This document shows, piece after piece, positions 1-8,624 of a stretch of DNA of 64,000 nucleotides; positions within the stretch are counted from its first letter, which is position 1; every line of letters starts with the position of its first letter. The notes beneath the pieces were generated by a model. That model searched no databases. It saw nothing but the letters and a program-made list of their open reading frames with translations, and had not been told where the DNA came from. Both the position numbers and the translations under genes were made by a program. The DNA is from Chelativorans sp. Marseille-P2723 (GTDB lineage Bacteria > Pseudomonadota > Alphaproteobacteria > Rhizobiales > Rhizobiaceae). The DNA is taken from positions 1 to 64,000 of the forward strand of contig NZ_CADDWI010000007.1 of assembly GCF_902809845.1 (NCBI RefSeq), written 5' to 3'.

Positions 1-205
1 GCTCGCCGGTGACGGCCTCGCCGCCGAGCCGCACCGTGCCGCTTTCGGCAGCCTCGAGGCCGCAGATGGCGCGGAACAGCGTCGTCTTGCCCGCCCCGTT
101 ATGGCCGACCAGACCAACGATCTCGCCCTCAGAGATTTTGATATCGACGTCCTCGAACGCCGTCACGGCGCCGAAGCGCACGGTGAGCTTGTCGACCTCA
201 AGCAT
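1..205 (-). CDS. livF: LivF-type ABC transporter ATP-binding protein (partial)
   Basis: Only the N-terminal 68 codons are inside the window and the gene continues beyond base 1. The visible part begins MLEVDKLTV and contains an intact Walker A segment, GHNGAGKTT, as expected for the second cytoplasmic ATPase of a branched-chain amino-acid-type ABC importer. Its start codon lies inside the end of the livG-like gene (8-nt overlap), so the two ATPases are probably translationally coupled. The family role is to energise uptake through the LivH/LivM permease. The substrate cannot be read from the sequence and need not be an amino acid, because this family also imports amides, urea and aromatic acids. 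Confidence 0.9.
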   Translation of the reverse strand, partial: MLEVDKLTVRFGAVTAFEDVDIKISEGEIVGLVGHNGAGKTTLFRAICGLEAAESGTVRLGGEAVTGE

Positions 206-944
206 GGCCAGCCCCAAAATAGATTTTCGTCAGTTGCGGATCGGCTTCGATTTCGGCCGGGGTGCCCGAAGCGCGCACCCGCCCTTCGGCAAGGAAGAAC
301 ACCGTCTCGCAGGCGCCGCGCACCACGTCGAGATTGTGCTCGACCAGGATGATGGTATGGCCCTGCTCGCGCAGCCCGATGATCTGCTGCAATACCTTTT
401 CGCGCGAGGTGGGGTCGATGCCCCCGGTCGGCTCGTCGAGCATCAGGATGCGCGCACCCGAGGCCAACAGGCACGCCAGCATGACCGATCGCTGGTCGCC
501 ATAGGACAATTCGCTCGCCTTGCGGTCCCCCAGATGCGCGACGCCGACCTTTTCGAGAAAGCCATCAGCCTCCGCCCGCATCGCCGCCTTCTTCCTGCCC
601 GTGCTCATGAGTGCCGGGATGAGGTGGTGCGACACTGCGGGGAGGGCGACCATTACGTTCTCGCGGGCCGTCAGCGCATGAAACAGGCGCATGCGCTGGA
701 AGCCCCGGGCGATGCCCATCCGCGCCACCTTGTGCGGCTGCAGCCCGGTGATGTCCTGCCCGTTGACCAGCACGGTGCCGGCGGTGGGCTTGATAAGGCC
801 GGTGATCATGTTGAAGACCGTGGTCTTGCCCGCCCCATTGGGTCCGATGAGCCCGGTGATGCGCCCTTCCTGAAAGGAACAGGTCACCCCGGCCACCGCC
901 TTCTTGCCACCGAAGGATTTTTCCAGGTTCTTGAGTTCGATCAT
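198..944 (-). CDS. livG: LivG-type ABC transporter ATP-binding protein
   Basis: A 248-aa cytoplasmic ATPase, the usual length for LivG. The Walker A motif GPNGAGKTT lies near residue 36. The protein also has the long insert typical of LivG, an ABC signature-like segment (LSYGDQRS) and Walker B followed by DEPTGGIDP. The sequence ends YFGAGHA. It follows livM at once (stop of livM at 946, start here at 944) and overlaps livF by 8 nt, so this is one minus-strand operon running binding protein, livH, livM, livG, livF. It powers import with the LivH/LivM permease pair. The signature LSYGD replaces canonical LSGGQ, which is normal for LivG proteins. Confidence 0.93.
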   Translation of the reverse strand: MIELKNLEKSFGGKKAVAGVTCSFQEGRITGLIGPNGAGKTTVFNMITGLIKPTAGTVLVNGQDITGLQPHKVARMGIARGFQRMRLFHALTARENVMVALPAVSHHLIPALMSTGRKKAAMRAEADGFLEKVGVAHLGDRKASELSYGDQRSVMLACLLASGARILMLDEPTGGIDPTSREKVLQQIIGLREQGHTIILVEHNLDVVRGACETVFFLAEGRVRASGTPAEIEADPQLTKIYFGAGHA

Positions 945-945
945 G

Positions 946-1809
946 TCAGCGCGCCCTCACAAGGCCGGTCGGCCGCAGGAAGCAGAAGCCGATGATGATG
1001 AGCCCGTAAAAAATCTGCCGCAAATTGCCCAGCACCTCACTGGGGAAGGGAAAGAAGCGGAGCAATTCGGGCAGGATGATGAGCAGGGCGGCGCCCGCCA
1101 CCGGCCCCCACAGCGTTCCCATCCCCCCGATGAGCACCATGGAAAGGATCAGCACCGAGGCATGCACGTCGAAGGTGAGGGGATCGATGAAGGTGTAGTA
1201 GGAGCCGTAGAGCGCTCCCGCCAGTCCCGCCACGCAGCCGGCAATCACGAAGATCTTCACCTTGGCGGCGATGACATCCTTGCCCAGCGTCTGCGGGACG
1301 ATCTCGTCCTCGCGGATCGCCTTGAGCAGCAGGCCGAACGGCGAGCGCACCAGCACCGACAGCGCGATGAAGATCAGTATGGCGATCAGCGTATAGGCGA
1401 TGAGAAAATCCAGCGGCTGCGTCAGCGTGAAGCCGAAGATGCTTGGCTGAGGAATGCGATGCAGGCCCGCGCTCCCGCCGGTGATGCCGTCGAGATTGAC
1501 CAGCAGGCTATAGAATACCTCCTGGATGGCAAAGGACGCCAGCACCAGATAGTCGCCGCTCACCCTCAGTGAAGGCAGGCTGATCGCCGCACTGACTAGC
1601 GCTGAGGCGACCAGTGCCACCCCGACCGCCGGCAGGAAACCCCAGCCGAAGGCCTGCATGGTGAGGGCTGCCCCATAGGCGCCGACGCCGAAGATCGCCG
1701 CATGGGAGATGGTGAACAGGCCCGTATAGCCAAGGAGAAGATCCAGGCTCATCGCCAATATGGCAAAGAGCGAGACCGTGACCAGAATTCCGATGATGTA
1801 TGTTGCCAT
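946..1809 (-). CDS. livM: LivM-type branched-chain ABC permease
   Basis: A 287-aa multi-spanning inner-membrane permease that begins MATYIIGILV and carries the LivM hallmark segment LLLGYTGLFTISHAAIFGVG. Hydrophobic segments run through the whole length and the C-terminus ends FLRPTGLVRAR, a typical LivM ending. The start codon overlaps the end of livH by one base (1809), which indicates translational coupling. LivM pairs with LivH to form the translocation path and contacts the LivG/LivF ATPases. It is slightly shorter than many LivM proteins (300-420 aa) but shows no sign of truncation. Confidence 0.92.
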   Translation of the reverse strand: MATYIIGILVTVSLFAILAMSLDLLLGYTGLFTISHAAIFGVGAYGAALTMQAFGWGFLPAVGVALVASALVSAAISLPSLRVSGDYLVLASFAIQEVFYSLLVNLDGITGGSAGLHRIPQPSIFGFTLTQPLDFLIAYTLIAILIFIALSVLVRSPFGLLLKAIREDEIVPQTLGKDVIAAKVKIFVIAGCVAGLAGALYGSYYTFIDPLTFDVHASVLILSMVLIGGMGTLWGPVAGAALLIILPELLRFFPFPSEVLGNLRQIFYGLIIIGFCFLRPTGLVRAR

Positions 1810-2687
1810 TACATGCTCGATTGTATCAGTCGACGTCCAAGCAGGCCGGTGGGGCGAACGAGGATGATTGCGAGAAAAAGCGAATAGGTGAACGCGGCTT
1901 GCCAGCTGCTGGGAATGAAATACAGCGCGACGTTCTCGACGAACCCGATAAGAAAGCCGCCGATGGCCGCGCCCAGCATGCTGTTGATGCCGCCTAGGAA
2001 CAGCGACATTGCGCCGATCAGCACCACGGGCAGGCCGATATAGGGCGATACCCCGGTTCCCGACAAAAGCAGCATCACCGCCGCGATGGGCAGGATGGCC
2101 GAGCCGAAAGCAACGCAGGCCATGCGGATCGGGCCCGTGGCGATGCCCTGGAGCTGCATCAACTCCTCATCGCCGATCAGGGCCTGCACCTTGCGCCCGA
2201 AATCGGTGCGGTAGAGTACGAACAGCGCCAGCCCCACCACCGCCACGGCGATGATCGGGGCGAGGATCTGGGCACGCGAGATCACGACGCCCCCGACGAT
2301 AATCGGTCCGCCCACATCAACCAGCAGGGTTTTCTGCGAGGGCCCGAACAGGATCGAGAGCAGGTTTTCCCCCACGATCGTCACCCCCAGCGAGGCCATG
2401 ACGATCACCAGCATGCTGGCCCCGCGCCGGCGCAGCGGGCCGTATATGCCGGCCTGGCAGCCCAGCCCCCCGAGCGTGGCGAAGACCACGCCGGCGAGGA
2501 TGGCGGGAAGGAGACCTATCGTTGTCGCCAGAGCGACAACGATAAGCGCCGAGCCTGAATAGACAGCTCCCTGCGCGAAATGCCAAACCTTGGTGGTTGC
2601 GAAAATCAGCGCAAACGAAAGCCCGAACAGGGCGAAGATCGACCCCGCATAGACCCCGTTGACGGCGAGCTGAAGAAACAGGTTCAT
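1809..2687 (-). CDS. livH: LivH-type branched-chain ABC permease
   Basis: A 292-aa hydrophobic protein beginning MNLFLQLAVNGVYAGSIFAL, the standard LivH start. The conserved region around AQGAVYSGSALIVVA follows, and the protein ends with FLAIILVRPTGLLG, the usual LivH C-terminal signature. It lies 12 bases downstream of the binding-protein gene and overlaps livM by one base. It forms half of the membrane channel of the importer encoded here. The family assignment is firm, but substrate specificity is set by the binding protein and is unknown. Confidence 0.92.
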   Translation of the reverse strand: MNLFLQLAVNGVYAGSIFALFGLSFALIFATTKVWHFAQGAVYSGSALIVVALATTIGLLPAILAGVVFATLGGLGCQAGIYGPLRRRGASMLVIVMASLGVTIVGENLLSILFGPSQKTLLVDVGGPIIVGGVVISRAQILAPIIAVAVVGLALFVLYRTDFGRKVQALIGDEELMQLQGIATGPIRMACVAFGSAILPIAAVMLLLSGTGVSPYIGLPVVLIGAMSLFLGGINSMLGAAIGGFLIGFVENVALYFIPSSWQAAFTYSLFLAIILVRPTGLLGRRLIQSSM

Positions 2688-2699
2688 TGACGGTCGCTC

Positions 2700-3833
2700 C
2701 TATTGGGATGCGCCGACGCGGTCGACCAGCACGAAGGCGCCGTCGCGGACACCCTTGATGATCACCGATTTGGACACAGTGCCATCGTCGCGGAACACCA
2801 CGTCGCCGGTAATGCCCGGGAAGTCACGCCGGTCCATGATCGCGGCGCGCAGCGGCTCGCCGGCCCCCCCCGCCTCATCGAGCGCGGCAGCAACGATCAT
2901 CATCGCGTCATAGGCGTAGCCGATGAACGGGCTGGTGAAATCCTCGCCATATCGGGTCTGGTAGCGCTGGGCCACGGTCGCGATAGCCGGGTCTTCGCTC
3001 GCGGGATCGAAATCGGTCTGGGTATACAGCAGGCCCTCGGCCGCCGCGCCCGCCGCGTCGAGGAAGAGCTGGCTCTCCATGCCGCCATAGGTGAGAATCT
3101 GCACATTGGGCATCAGCGCCTTGATCTGGCGCGTGGCCGCTGCCGCCACGTCGACGTCGCCCACCAGATAGACGAAGTCGGGCTGGGCCGCCGCGATCTT
3201 GGCCACTTGCGGCCCGTAATTGGTGTCGCTGGCCCGGAATGATTCGATCGCCGCCATCTCGCCGCCGAGCTGGGTGAACTGGCGTTCGAACTCGACGACA
3301 TTGGTCTGCCCGATATCGTTGGAGATATAGAGCGCCGCGCCACGGTCGAAATCGAGGGTGTCATAGGCATAGTTGGCCATCACCGCGATGTCGAAATCGG
3401 CGAGCTGGATGACGCTGAAGGTGAATTTGCCGATTCCCGCCATGGCCGGGCTCTGGGCGCCTACATTCATCATCACCAGCTCGCGCTGGTCGGCCAGGGG
3501 CGCGATGGTGGGCAGCACGGCGCTGCCCGAGGTGATCAGCACGTCGATGCCGTCCACCGTGGTCAGCTTGTTGAAGCCTTCGAGGCCCTTCTGCGCCTTA
3601 TATTCGCTGTCTTCGGAGAACATCGTGAAGCGCTGGAAGCCGGCGGCCTCGTTCAACTCCTCGATGGCGATTTCGACGCCGCGATTGGTCCAGTTGCCGA
3701 TCTGGCCGCTGGCGCCCGAGGTGCCGACCAGCACGCCGACGCGTACCGGATCCTGCTGTGCAAATGCGTTGTTGCCAATGCCGAGCAATGCGGCAAAGGC
3801 TGTCGCGATAAGAAGATTACGACGATGGACCAT
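2700..3833 (-). CDS. Periplasmic substrate-binding protein of the Liv-type ABC importer
   Basis: A type I periplasmic binding protein of about 377 aa. The start MVHRRNLL at 3833 is preferred over an in-frame start 11 codons upstream because it puts a clean Sec signal peptide at the N-terminus (hydrophobic run to AFAQQ, cleavage near residue 26). The mature part opens with DPVRVGVLVGTSGASGQIG, the strand-loop of the Peripla_BP_6 family. Regions typical of the family follow, such as a serine pair after ITSGSAVLP and a C-terminal VSKSVIIKGVRDGAFV. It is the first gene of the minus-strand liv operon and diverges from an aldehyde dehydrogenase, which suggests that the imported compound is metabolised to an aldehyde. 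That link is inference. Confidence 0.88.
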   Translation of the reverse strand: MVHRRNLLIATAFAALLGIGNNAFAQQDPVRVGVLVGTSGASGQIGNWTNRGVEIAIEELNEAAGFQRFTMFSEDSEYKAQKGLEGFNKLTTVDGIDVLITSGSAVLPTIAPLADQRELVMMNVGAQSPAMAGIGKFTFSVIQLADFDIAVMANYAYDTLDFDRGAALYISNDIGQTNVVEFERQFTQLGGEMAAIESFRASDTNYGPQVAKIAAAQPDFVYLVGDVDVAAAATRQIKALMPNVQILTYGGMESQLFLDAAGAAAEGLLYTQTDFDPASEDPAIATVAQRYQTRYGEDFTSPFIGYAYDAMMIVAAALDEAGGAGEPLRAAIMDRRDFPGITGDVVFRDDGTVSKSVIIKGVRDGAFVLVDRVGASQ

Positions 3834-3908
3834 CCTGTGGGTCTCCTCCCAATCGGTTGCGGCCACGTTCTCTTAAAAAGAACGACCGTTTCTTATAAAT
3901 CGCATGCG

Positions 3909-4004
3909 TTGGTTCCTATGTCAACCGAACCTGCCGGGGTTGACACCGAACTTTCATTGGTTCCTATGTCAACCGAACCTGCCGGGGTTGACACCGAACT
4001 TTCA
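3909..4004. repeat. Two exact 48-bp direct repeats, each containing a palindromic candidate operator
   Basis: The 48-bp unit occurs twice back to back with no mismatch (3909-3956 and 3957-4004). Each copy carries an inverted repeat GTCAACC-N11-GGTTGAC (3920-3944 and 3968-3992). The repeats lie in the divergent intergenic region between the liv operon and the aldehyde dehydrogenase gene. Each palindrome arm reads into TTGACA, a canonical -35 hexamer, on one strand or the other, so a protein bound there would cover the promoters. An operator function is inferred. No regulator gene lies beside it in the window. Confidence 0.75.
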
Positions 4005-4016
4005 TACGCAATACAC
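3988..4016 (+). promoter_or_regulatory. Candidate sigma-70 promoter of the aldehyde dehydrogenase gene
   Basis: TTGACA (3988-3993), a 17-base spacer and ATACAC (4011-4016) lie 50 bases before the aldehyde dehydrogenase start. The -35 box is the last arm of the second palindromic box. The -35 is a perfect match and the -10 is weak. Confidence 0.5.
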
Positions 4017-4065
4017 AGAAGGAAACATATGATCTGTTTTACGAAACAGCAAAAAAAGATCTGGG

Positions 4066-5505
4066 ATGGGTTTTATGAACGATATTAATCTTCTGATCGG
4101 CGGAACATGGAAGCCGGCGTCCGATGGCGGCCGACGCGATGTGATCAACCCGGCCAATGGCGAGGTTGTCGGCCAACTGGCGGTGGCGACCGATGCCGAT
4201 CTCGACGCGGCAGCTCAGGCCGCTGCCGCTGCCTTCGCAGGCTGGAAGAATACGCCCCCCATCGAACGCGGCGCCATCCTGCGCCGAGCCGCCACCCTGA
4301 TGCGGCAGCGGGCCGACGAGTTTGCGCCCATCATCACCCGCGAAAACGGCAAGACTATCGCCGAATCCATGGCCGAAGTGTCTTGGGCCGCTGATTTCTA
4401 CGAGTGGTTTGCCGAGGAGGCGCGGCGCATTTATGGCCGGACCGTTCCGGCCCGCATGGCTGGCGTGCGCCAGTTTACCAATCTCGAGCCGGTCGGGCCG
4501 GTCCTGGCGCTGAGCCCCTGGAACTGGCCGCTGGTCCCCTTGTCGCGCAAACTTTCCGCCGCGTTGGCCGCTGGCTGCACGGTGATCGCCAAGCCAGCCG
4601 AGGAAACCCCTTCGGCGGTCGCGTTGCTCGCAAGGATCTTCGCCGAGGCGGGGCTGCCGGACGGCGTCCTCAACGTGGTCTATGGCGACCCGGCCCATAT
4701 TTCGAGCCGGCTGATCGCCGCGCCCGAAGTGCGCAAGATTTCCTTTACCGGCTCCGTGCCGGTCGGGCGGCTCCTTGCCCGACAGGCCGCCGATCATTTG
4801 AAGCCCATCACCCTCGAACTCGGCGGCCACGCCCCCGTCATCGTCTTCGACGATGTCGACGTCGACGCCGTGGTCAGCAAAATCGTCCCCATCAAGTTCC
4901 GCACGGCGGGGCAGGTCTGTTCCTCACCCACCCGCTTTTACGTGCATGAGAAGATCGCCGCCCAGTTCACCGAAAAGCTGGCCCGCGCAGCCTCCGACCT
5001 CAAGGTCGGCGATGGCGCCGCCGCCGGCACCGAAATGGGTCCGCTGATCAGCGCCCGCCGTGTCGATGCCGTCGCCGATCTGGTTTCCGACGCCGTCTCC
5101 CGGGGTGCGACGCTGACCAGCGGCGGCCAGCGCCCGGAGGGCAAGGGATTCTATTACCCGCCCACCATCCTGGCCGGGGTGAAGGACGACGCCCGCATCA
5201 TGTCTGAAGAGCCGTTCGGGCCCGTGGTCCCCGTCACCACCTTCGCGGACTATGACGAGGTGATCGCCCGGGCCAATTCGACGCCCTACGCCCTTGCCGC
5301 CTATGTGTTCACCCAGTCGCTGGAATTGGCTCACAAGGTCGGCGCCGATCTCAATTGCGGCAATCTGGGCGTCAACACCTTTGCCGTCTCGCTGGCCGAG
5401 GGGCCCTTTGGCGGCAACCACGACTCCGGCTATGGCAGGGAGGGCGGCACCGAAGGCATCCAGTCCTACCTGACCACGAAATTCGTGGCGGAGTCGGCCA
5501 GATAA
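4066..5505 (+). CDS. NAD(P)-dependent aldehyde dehydrogenase (succinate-semialdehyde dehydrogenase-like)
   Basis: A 479-aa complete aldehyde dehydrogenase that oxidises an aldehyde to the acid with NAD(P). Visible motifs are the cofactor and substrate segment LSPWNWPLVPLSRKL, the catalytic general-base region TLELGGHAPVIVFDD, the catalytic cysteine in FRTAGQVCSSPTRFYV and EEPFGPVVPV near the C-terminus. An alternative start at 4075 (MNDINLLIGG) is equally possible and fits the family N-terminus better. The gene diverges from the liv-type importer and shares the repeated operator region with it, so the two are probably co-regulated. The exact aldehyde is not determinable. Succinate-semialdehyde and related semialdehydes are the nearest family substrates. 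Confidence 0.9.
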   Translation: MGFMNDINLLIGGTWKPASDGGRRDVINPANGEVVGQLAVATDADLDAAAQAAAAAFAGWKNTPPIERGAILRRAATLMRQRADEFAPIITRENGKTIAESMAEVSWAADFYEWFAEEARRIYGRTVPARMAGVRQFTNLEPVGPVLALSPWNWPLVPLSRKLSAALAAGCTVIAKPAEETPSAVALLARIFAEAGLPDGVLNVVYGDPAHISSRLIAAPEVRKISFTGSVPVGRLLARQAADHLKPITLELGGHAPVIVFDDVDVDAVVSKIVPIKFRTAGQVCSSPTRFYVHEKIAAQFTEKLARAASDLKVGDGAAAGTEMGPLISARRVDAVADLVSDAVSRGATLTSGGQRPEGKGFYYPPTILAGVKDDARIMSEEPFGPVVPVTTFADYDEVIARANSTPYALAAYVFTQSLELAHKVGADLNCGNLGVNTFAVSLAEGPFGGNHDSGYGREGGTEGIQSYLTTKFVAESAR

Positions 5506-5517
5506 TTACCGAGGGCT

Positions 5518-5535
5518 GGGGCGGGTATCCGCCCC
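5518..5535 (+). terminator. GC-rich hairpin after the aldehyde dehydrogenase gene
   Basis: GGGGCGG-GTAT-CCGCCCC forms a perfect 7-bp stem 12 bases after the stop codon. It has no U-tract, so it may end transcription weakly or protect the 3' end of the mRNA. Confidence 0.45.
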
Positions 5536-6412
5536 TCGTCCCTTGCAGATGAACCAGAAGGGTTTCCCCCGATGCGTGTCAACATTTCCGATTTGGCCAC
5601 CCGGGTTCAGTTCAGTGTAGCATAGCAGGCTGCCGATCCGTCTCCGCTTTGAGAGAATATCGAGCTATTCATCGAGTGAAACCACGCGCCAATGGCGTCC
5701 TGTGCGGGACGGGGCGCGGACCCAAAGGTCAGCGAGAAAGTCGGGCCGTCCGTTGAGGGCTGCGCGCAGTTGTTCATGTCGAGCCCGTGCAGCATCGCTT
5801 CGCGCGAACCGAACGCGACATACGTGCGGAGGCGTGCGAAAAAATGTTTTGGGCCACCGTATAGCCGCAGCGCAAAAGCCATGCGCTTTGATGTGGCCGC
5901 CGTACGCGAGCCTCTCTGGCCTGATTTATGATTCCGGCGCGTCGCGGCAGAGGGGTGGCGATTTGCCAAGCTTCTGGTGTCGAAGCACGACCTGAAGGGA
6001 ACGCATTCTTTAGTAATACAAATCATCACTTTGGATTGGAGACAGTTGTCATTCAGACCCTTTCGCTCCGCCACTATCAGATTGCAAACTCTCAACAGCC
6101 CGAATTGAGCGTCGAATTCCGTTTGATTCAAAGGGTACCGGTTCTGGCCGAACCTTAGAGACTGGTGTAAGGCCGATTCCGGTCTCTGGGAAAGCTTTGG
6201 TCTCAACCCGGCATGGACGCGGGTGCCGGACGAGACTGGTGAAGCTCTTGCTGCCGGCTTGATTGTTCGGATGGTCCGCAAGCAGCCGGTCTTGGGGATT
6301 CCGTCAGACGTCCTATCAGGTGGCCTCGTGCTGACATTAAACATGTGGCGCCCCGACGGCGCTATGCGATCGGCAAACGTTTGGCGCAAGGCAAAGGCAT
6401 TTTTATGTTATG
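5536..6412. other. About 0.9 kb without a supported gene
   Basis: Long reading frames exist on the minus strand (5607-6389), but the translation is rich in Arg, Ser, Cys and His with no recognisable domain, and no ribosome-binding site stands out. It may hold a decayed gene. Base composition shifts here from the G+C-richer liv region to the more balanced downstream region. Confidence 0.4.
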
Positions 6413-7174
6413 CTATAACTGTGCTCTACCCATCAACTGAGCATAGAGCGCGCGAGTATGCGCTGAGCCGACGACGCCGAATTCCTCCATCAGATTGCGC
6501 TCATATCGCTGAAATATCTGTTGCAGACGTGCAAAGTCGCGTTGTTTTGCAGCTTCCATCATAAGGAGACGGAATGCCTGCTCGTTGCTGGCATCTATCG
6601 TCAGTAGCTTATGCGCGCATGAGGTTCGCAATGCAGGCGAAACCTCGATCGCCCCGACAAGTGCGAGCTCAAGCTTTTCGATAACCGATTCACGGAGCTG
6701 GGCACGCCGTTCCGCCAGCCAGTCCTCGAATGGCTCGCTCGACTCGGCAATATCCGCCAGCAAATCGCCCCCATAATATTCACACAAAAGGGAAATGTCA
6801 GCGGGTTCATTGCCTTTCAACGCCTTGATGACGGTGGCGAGATCCCAATTCAATCGCGATGGATCGACATGCACCAGGCTGAAGTTCGCCTCGATCAGGC
6901 GAAAATCGTGCTCGTCCTGGAAGCGGCGAATACGAACCAGATTTTGACGAAGGTTAGCAGCAGCCTGTTTATGATCGGCCTGAGGCCAGAATATCCAATC
7001 AAGCTTCTGGCGGGAAACTGTATGGGTCCTACTCGATAGATACAGGTAGCAGGCAATGCGGAAAATGTTGGAAGGAATCGATGACAACAACCTTCCATCA
7101 GTCTTTACGCTGCATACTCCCAGGGTGTTTAGCGTAACGCGATAAGGCTGTCCCGCTTTCTGCGTTTGTGCCAT
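6413..7174 (-). CDS. SARP-type transcriptional regulator (winged helix plus BTAD domain)
   Basis: A protein of about 253 aa. The N-terminal ~95 residues look like an OmpR/SARP DNA-binding domain: LNTLGVCSVKTDGRLL, then SRQKLDWIFWP and AAANLRQNLVRIRR, matching the SARP pattern of VSReeL..LWp...A..nLRqaLsrLR. The rest is a bacterial transcriptional activator domain of helical repeats (EPFEDWLAERRAQLRE, LTIDASNEQAFRLLMMEAA, FQRYERNLMEEFGV). The start is set at ATG 7174 behind GGTGA. A GTG at 7183 is the alternative. It lies at the edge of the type I secretion locus, close to a LuxR regulator, and probably controls it. SARPs are best known from actinobacterial biosynthetic clusters and are less common in Proteobacteria. 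Confidence 0.8.
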   Translation of the reverse strand: MAQTQKAGQPYRVTLNTLGVCSVKTDGRLLSSIPSNIFRIACYLYLSSRTHTVSRQKLDWIFWPQADHKQAAANLRQNLVRIRRFQDEHDFRLIEANFSLVHVDPSRLNWDLATVIKALKGNEPADISLLCEYYGGDLLADIAESSEPFEDWLAERRAQLRESVIEKLELALVGAIEVSPALRTSCAHKLLTIDASNEQAFRLLMMEAAKQRDFARLQQIFQRYERNLMEEFGVVGSAHTRALYAQLMGRAQL

Positions 7175-7306
7175 GTTGGTCACCGCTGATGATCAAGAAT
7201 TTCTTGTCAAGCATCAGTAAGCTGACCATCATACATTATCCACATGAAATGGCAAAGTATAAATAAAAAATAAAGATCCTGCAATCTGTCTATTAAATAT
7301 CCACGG

Positions 7307-7786
7307 TTAGTATTGGATTTTATTGCATCGTATAAAAGAGAATATAATTCGGTTAATATCGATAATCTCGTTTATAGTATTTGCAATATTCTTCATCTCG
7401 TCCTCATCGATCGGCTGAATCTTCCCGTATCTGAGGGTATTCCCGTGATCTGCGATGCGGAGAAGCTGTGTCGACTCGATGTCGCCATGCTCATCGAAGG
7501 AGTAGATGCAATGGTTGTAATTGTTGCGGATACGCGCTGCGGACTTCATGCGTTTGACAAGCGGGGAAAGCTGCGCGCCGATGGCTTCATCGACCGTCTC
7601 AAGCCGCAAGAGTCGATCGATCAGGTCAAGCCGGGCTCGTGACGTATTCAACGTCAGGAAGGTGACGATCGCAACCTCCTTGCTCGTGCCCATAATGAAG
7701 GACAGCAGATAGATCAGCAGGCTTTCCGTGTTCGTCCAGGCGTAGTTCAGCTTGCCAATCAATAACAGGAGCTCTTCGTTGCGCAT
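7307..7786 (-). CDS. Conserved-looking hypothetical protein downstream of the LuxR gene
   Basis: About 159 aa with no recognised domain. The start MRNEELLLLIGKLNYAW at 7786 was chosen because it follows the LuxR stop by 10 bases. A longer reading to 7945 would overlap that gene. The protein looks helical, with an amphipathic N-terminus (WTNTESLLIYLLSFIMG), a charged middle (SPLVKRMKSAARIRNNYNH) and a C-terminus rich in Ile and Asn. The pattern of Asn, Tyr and Arg in RIRNNYNHCIYSF resembles RNase-toxin-adjacent or HEPN-like helices, but this is too weak for a call. It is cotranscribed with the LuxR regulator and so is likely part of the secretion locus or its control. Its codons are A+T-richer toward the 3' end. 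Confidence 0.55.
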   Translation of the reverse strand: MRNEELLLLIGKLNYAWTNTESLLIYLLSFIMGTSKEVAIVTFLTLNTSRARLDLIDRLLRLETVDEAIGAQLSPLVKRMKSAARIRNNYNHCIYSFDEHGDIESTQLLRIADHGNTLRYGKIQPIDEDEMKNIANTINEIIDINRIIFSFIRCNKIQY

Positions 7787-7796
7787 GGCGGAGCCG

Positions 7797-8570
7797 TCAG
7801 GAGTTTGGTCGGATAACACCAAAACCGCCGGATCCTGCGGGTCGTTTGGCAGGCGAAGCAGGTCTTTGGACGAATTTTCGCCGATAGGCAGCGGCGGCTT
7901 GGGTCCGGTTGGTAACCTGAAGCTTGGATAGCAGATTGTGAACATGCACTTTTACCGTGTGCACAGAAAGCGACATCCTGTGCGCGATGAGCTTGTTCTG
8001 GTAACCTTCTGCGATCAACTCCAGGATCTGGCTTTCGCGTGCCGTAAGGCAAGGTAGAGCCGGAATCTCGTTGTTGGCAGCCTTGGGCTCAAAAGAGGGA
8101 CTTCTCATCGTTGTCCCGGTACCCTGCCGGAGGCTTTGGGCGGGATAATATTCTCCGCCGCTCATAAGTAGAGAGAGGGCTGCAAGCCATACATCCAGCT
8201 TGAGCGCCCATGGTAGAATTCCCTGAACCTTTCCGGCAGCGAAAAGCATGTCGCATTGGTCGGCTTGCTCACTGTTCTCATCGAGAAGCAGAGCAATGGC
8301 CGTGTTAGGATAATGCGCGCGACAGGCGGCGGTCAGACCGCTCATCTCTTTGCTGCAATTTGCATCTATCAGGGCGAGTTGCGGATCATGATCAAGGTCG
8401 GGGAGAGCCCCGTCTGCCTCTGTCACATACACCTGGGATCCGCGCAGACGGTCCTGCATTGTACGTGCGAGGCATTGAAACAATGCTCCGGCATGGGCAA
8501 CAACGAAGACGATCCTCATCGTGTCAAAATCAAGCGACGCCGTACCGTACACTGCTTTGCTGCTTGTCAT
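7797..8570 (-). CDS. LuxR-family response-regulator-like transcription factor
   Basis: A 257-aa protein. The C-terminal LuxR helix-turn-helix is clear at about residues 172-235: LTARESQILELIAEGYQNK, then HRMSLSVHTVKVHVHNLLSKLQVTNRTQAA. The N-terminal ~140 residues resemble a receiver fold that has lost its phosphorylation site. There is LIDANCSKE but no typical Asp-Lys pattern, so it is likely an atypical receiver, as in CsgD/VpsT-type biofilm regulators. That comparison rests on architecture only. The start ATG at 8570 has GGAGAGG upstream. It diverges from the Asn-rich secreted-protein gene across a region with an inverted repeat, so it may activate the secretion locus and control itself. 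Confidence 0.85.
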   Translation of the reverse strand: MTSSKAVYGTASLDFDTMRIVFVVAHAGALFQCLARTMQDRLRGSQVYVTEADGALPDLDHDPQLALIDANCSKEMSGLTAACRAHYPNTAIALLLDENSEQADQCDMLFAAGKVQGILPWALKLDVWLAALSLLMSGGEYYPAQSLRQGTGTTMRSPSFEPKAANNEIPALPCLTARESQILELIAEGYQNKLIAHRMSLSVHTVKVHVHNLLSKLQVTNRTQAAAAYRRKFVQRPASPAKRPAGSGGFGVIRPNS

Positions 8571-8624
8571 GACGCCCTCTCCGGCACACCCTATCCTTAA
8601 CTGCTTATGGTTAACAGACGTAAA

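Noticed and set aside
3825-4088. Plus-strand frame through the tandem 48-bp repeats (reads MSTEPAGVDTELS twice)
   Set aside because: The in-frame repeat is a consequence of the 48-bp period. The region is a divergent promoter and has no ribosome-binding site.
5607-6389. 260-codon minus-strand frame after the aldehyde dehydrogenase
   Set aside because: Composition is unlike real proteins nearby (many Arg, Ser and Cys), there is no domain, and no ribosome-binding site. Probably open by chance or a decayed gene.
7886-7945. N-terminal extension of the small hypothetical protein into the LuxR gene
   Set aside because: It would overlap the LuxR coding region by some 150 bases. The ATG at 7786 just after the LuxR stop is simpler.
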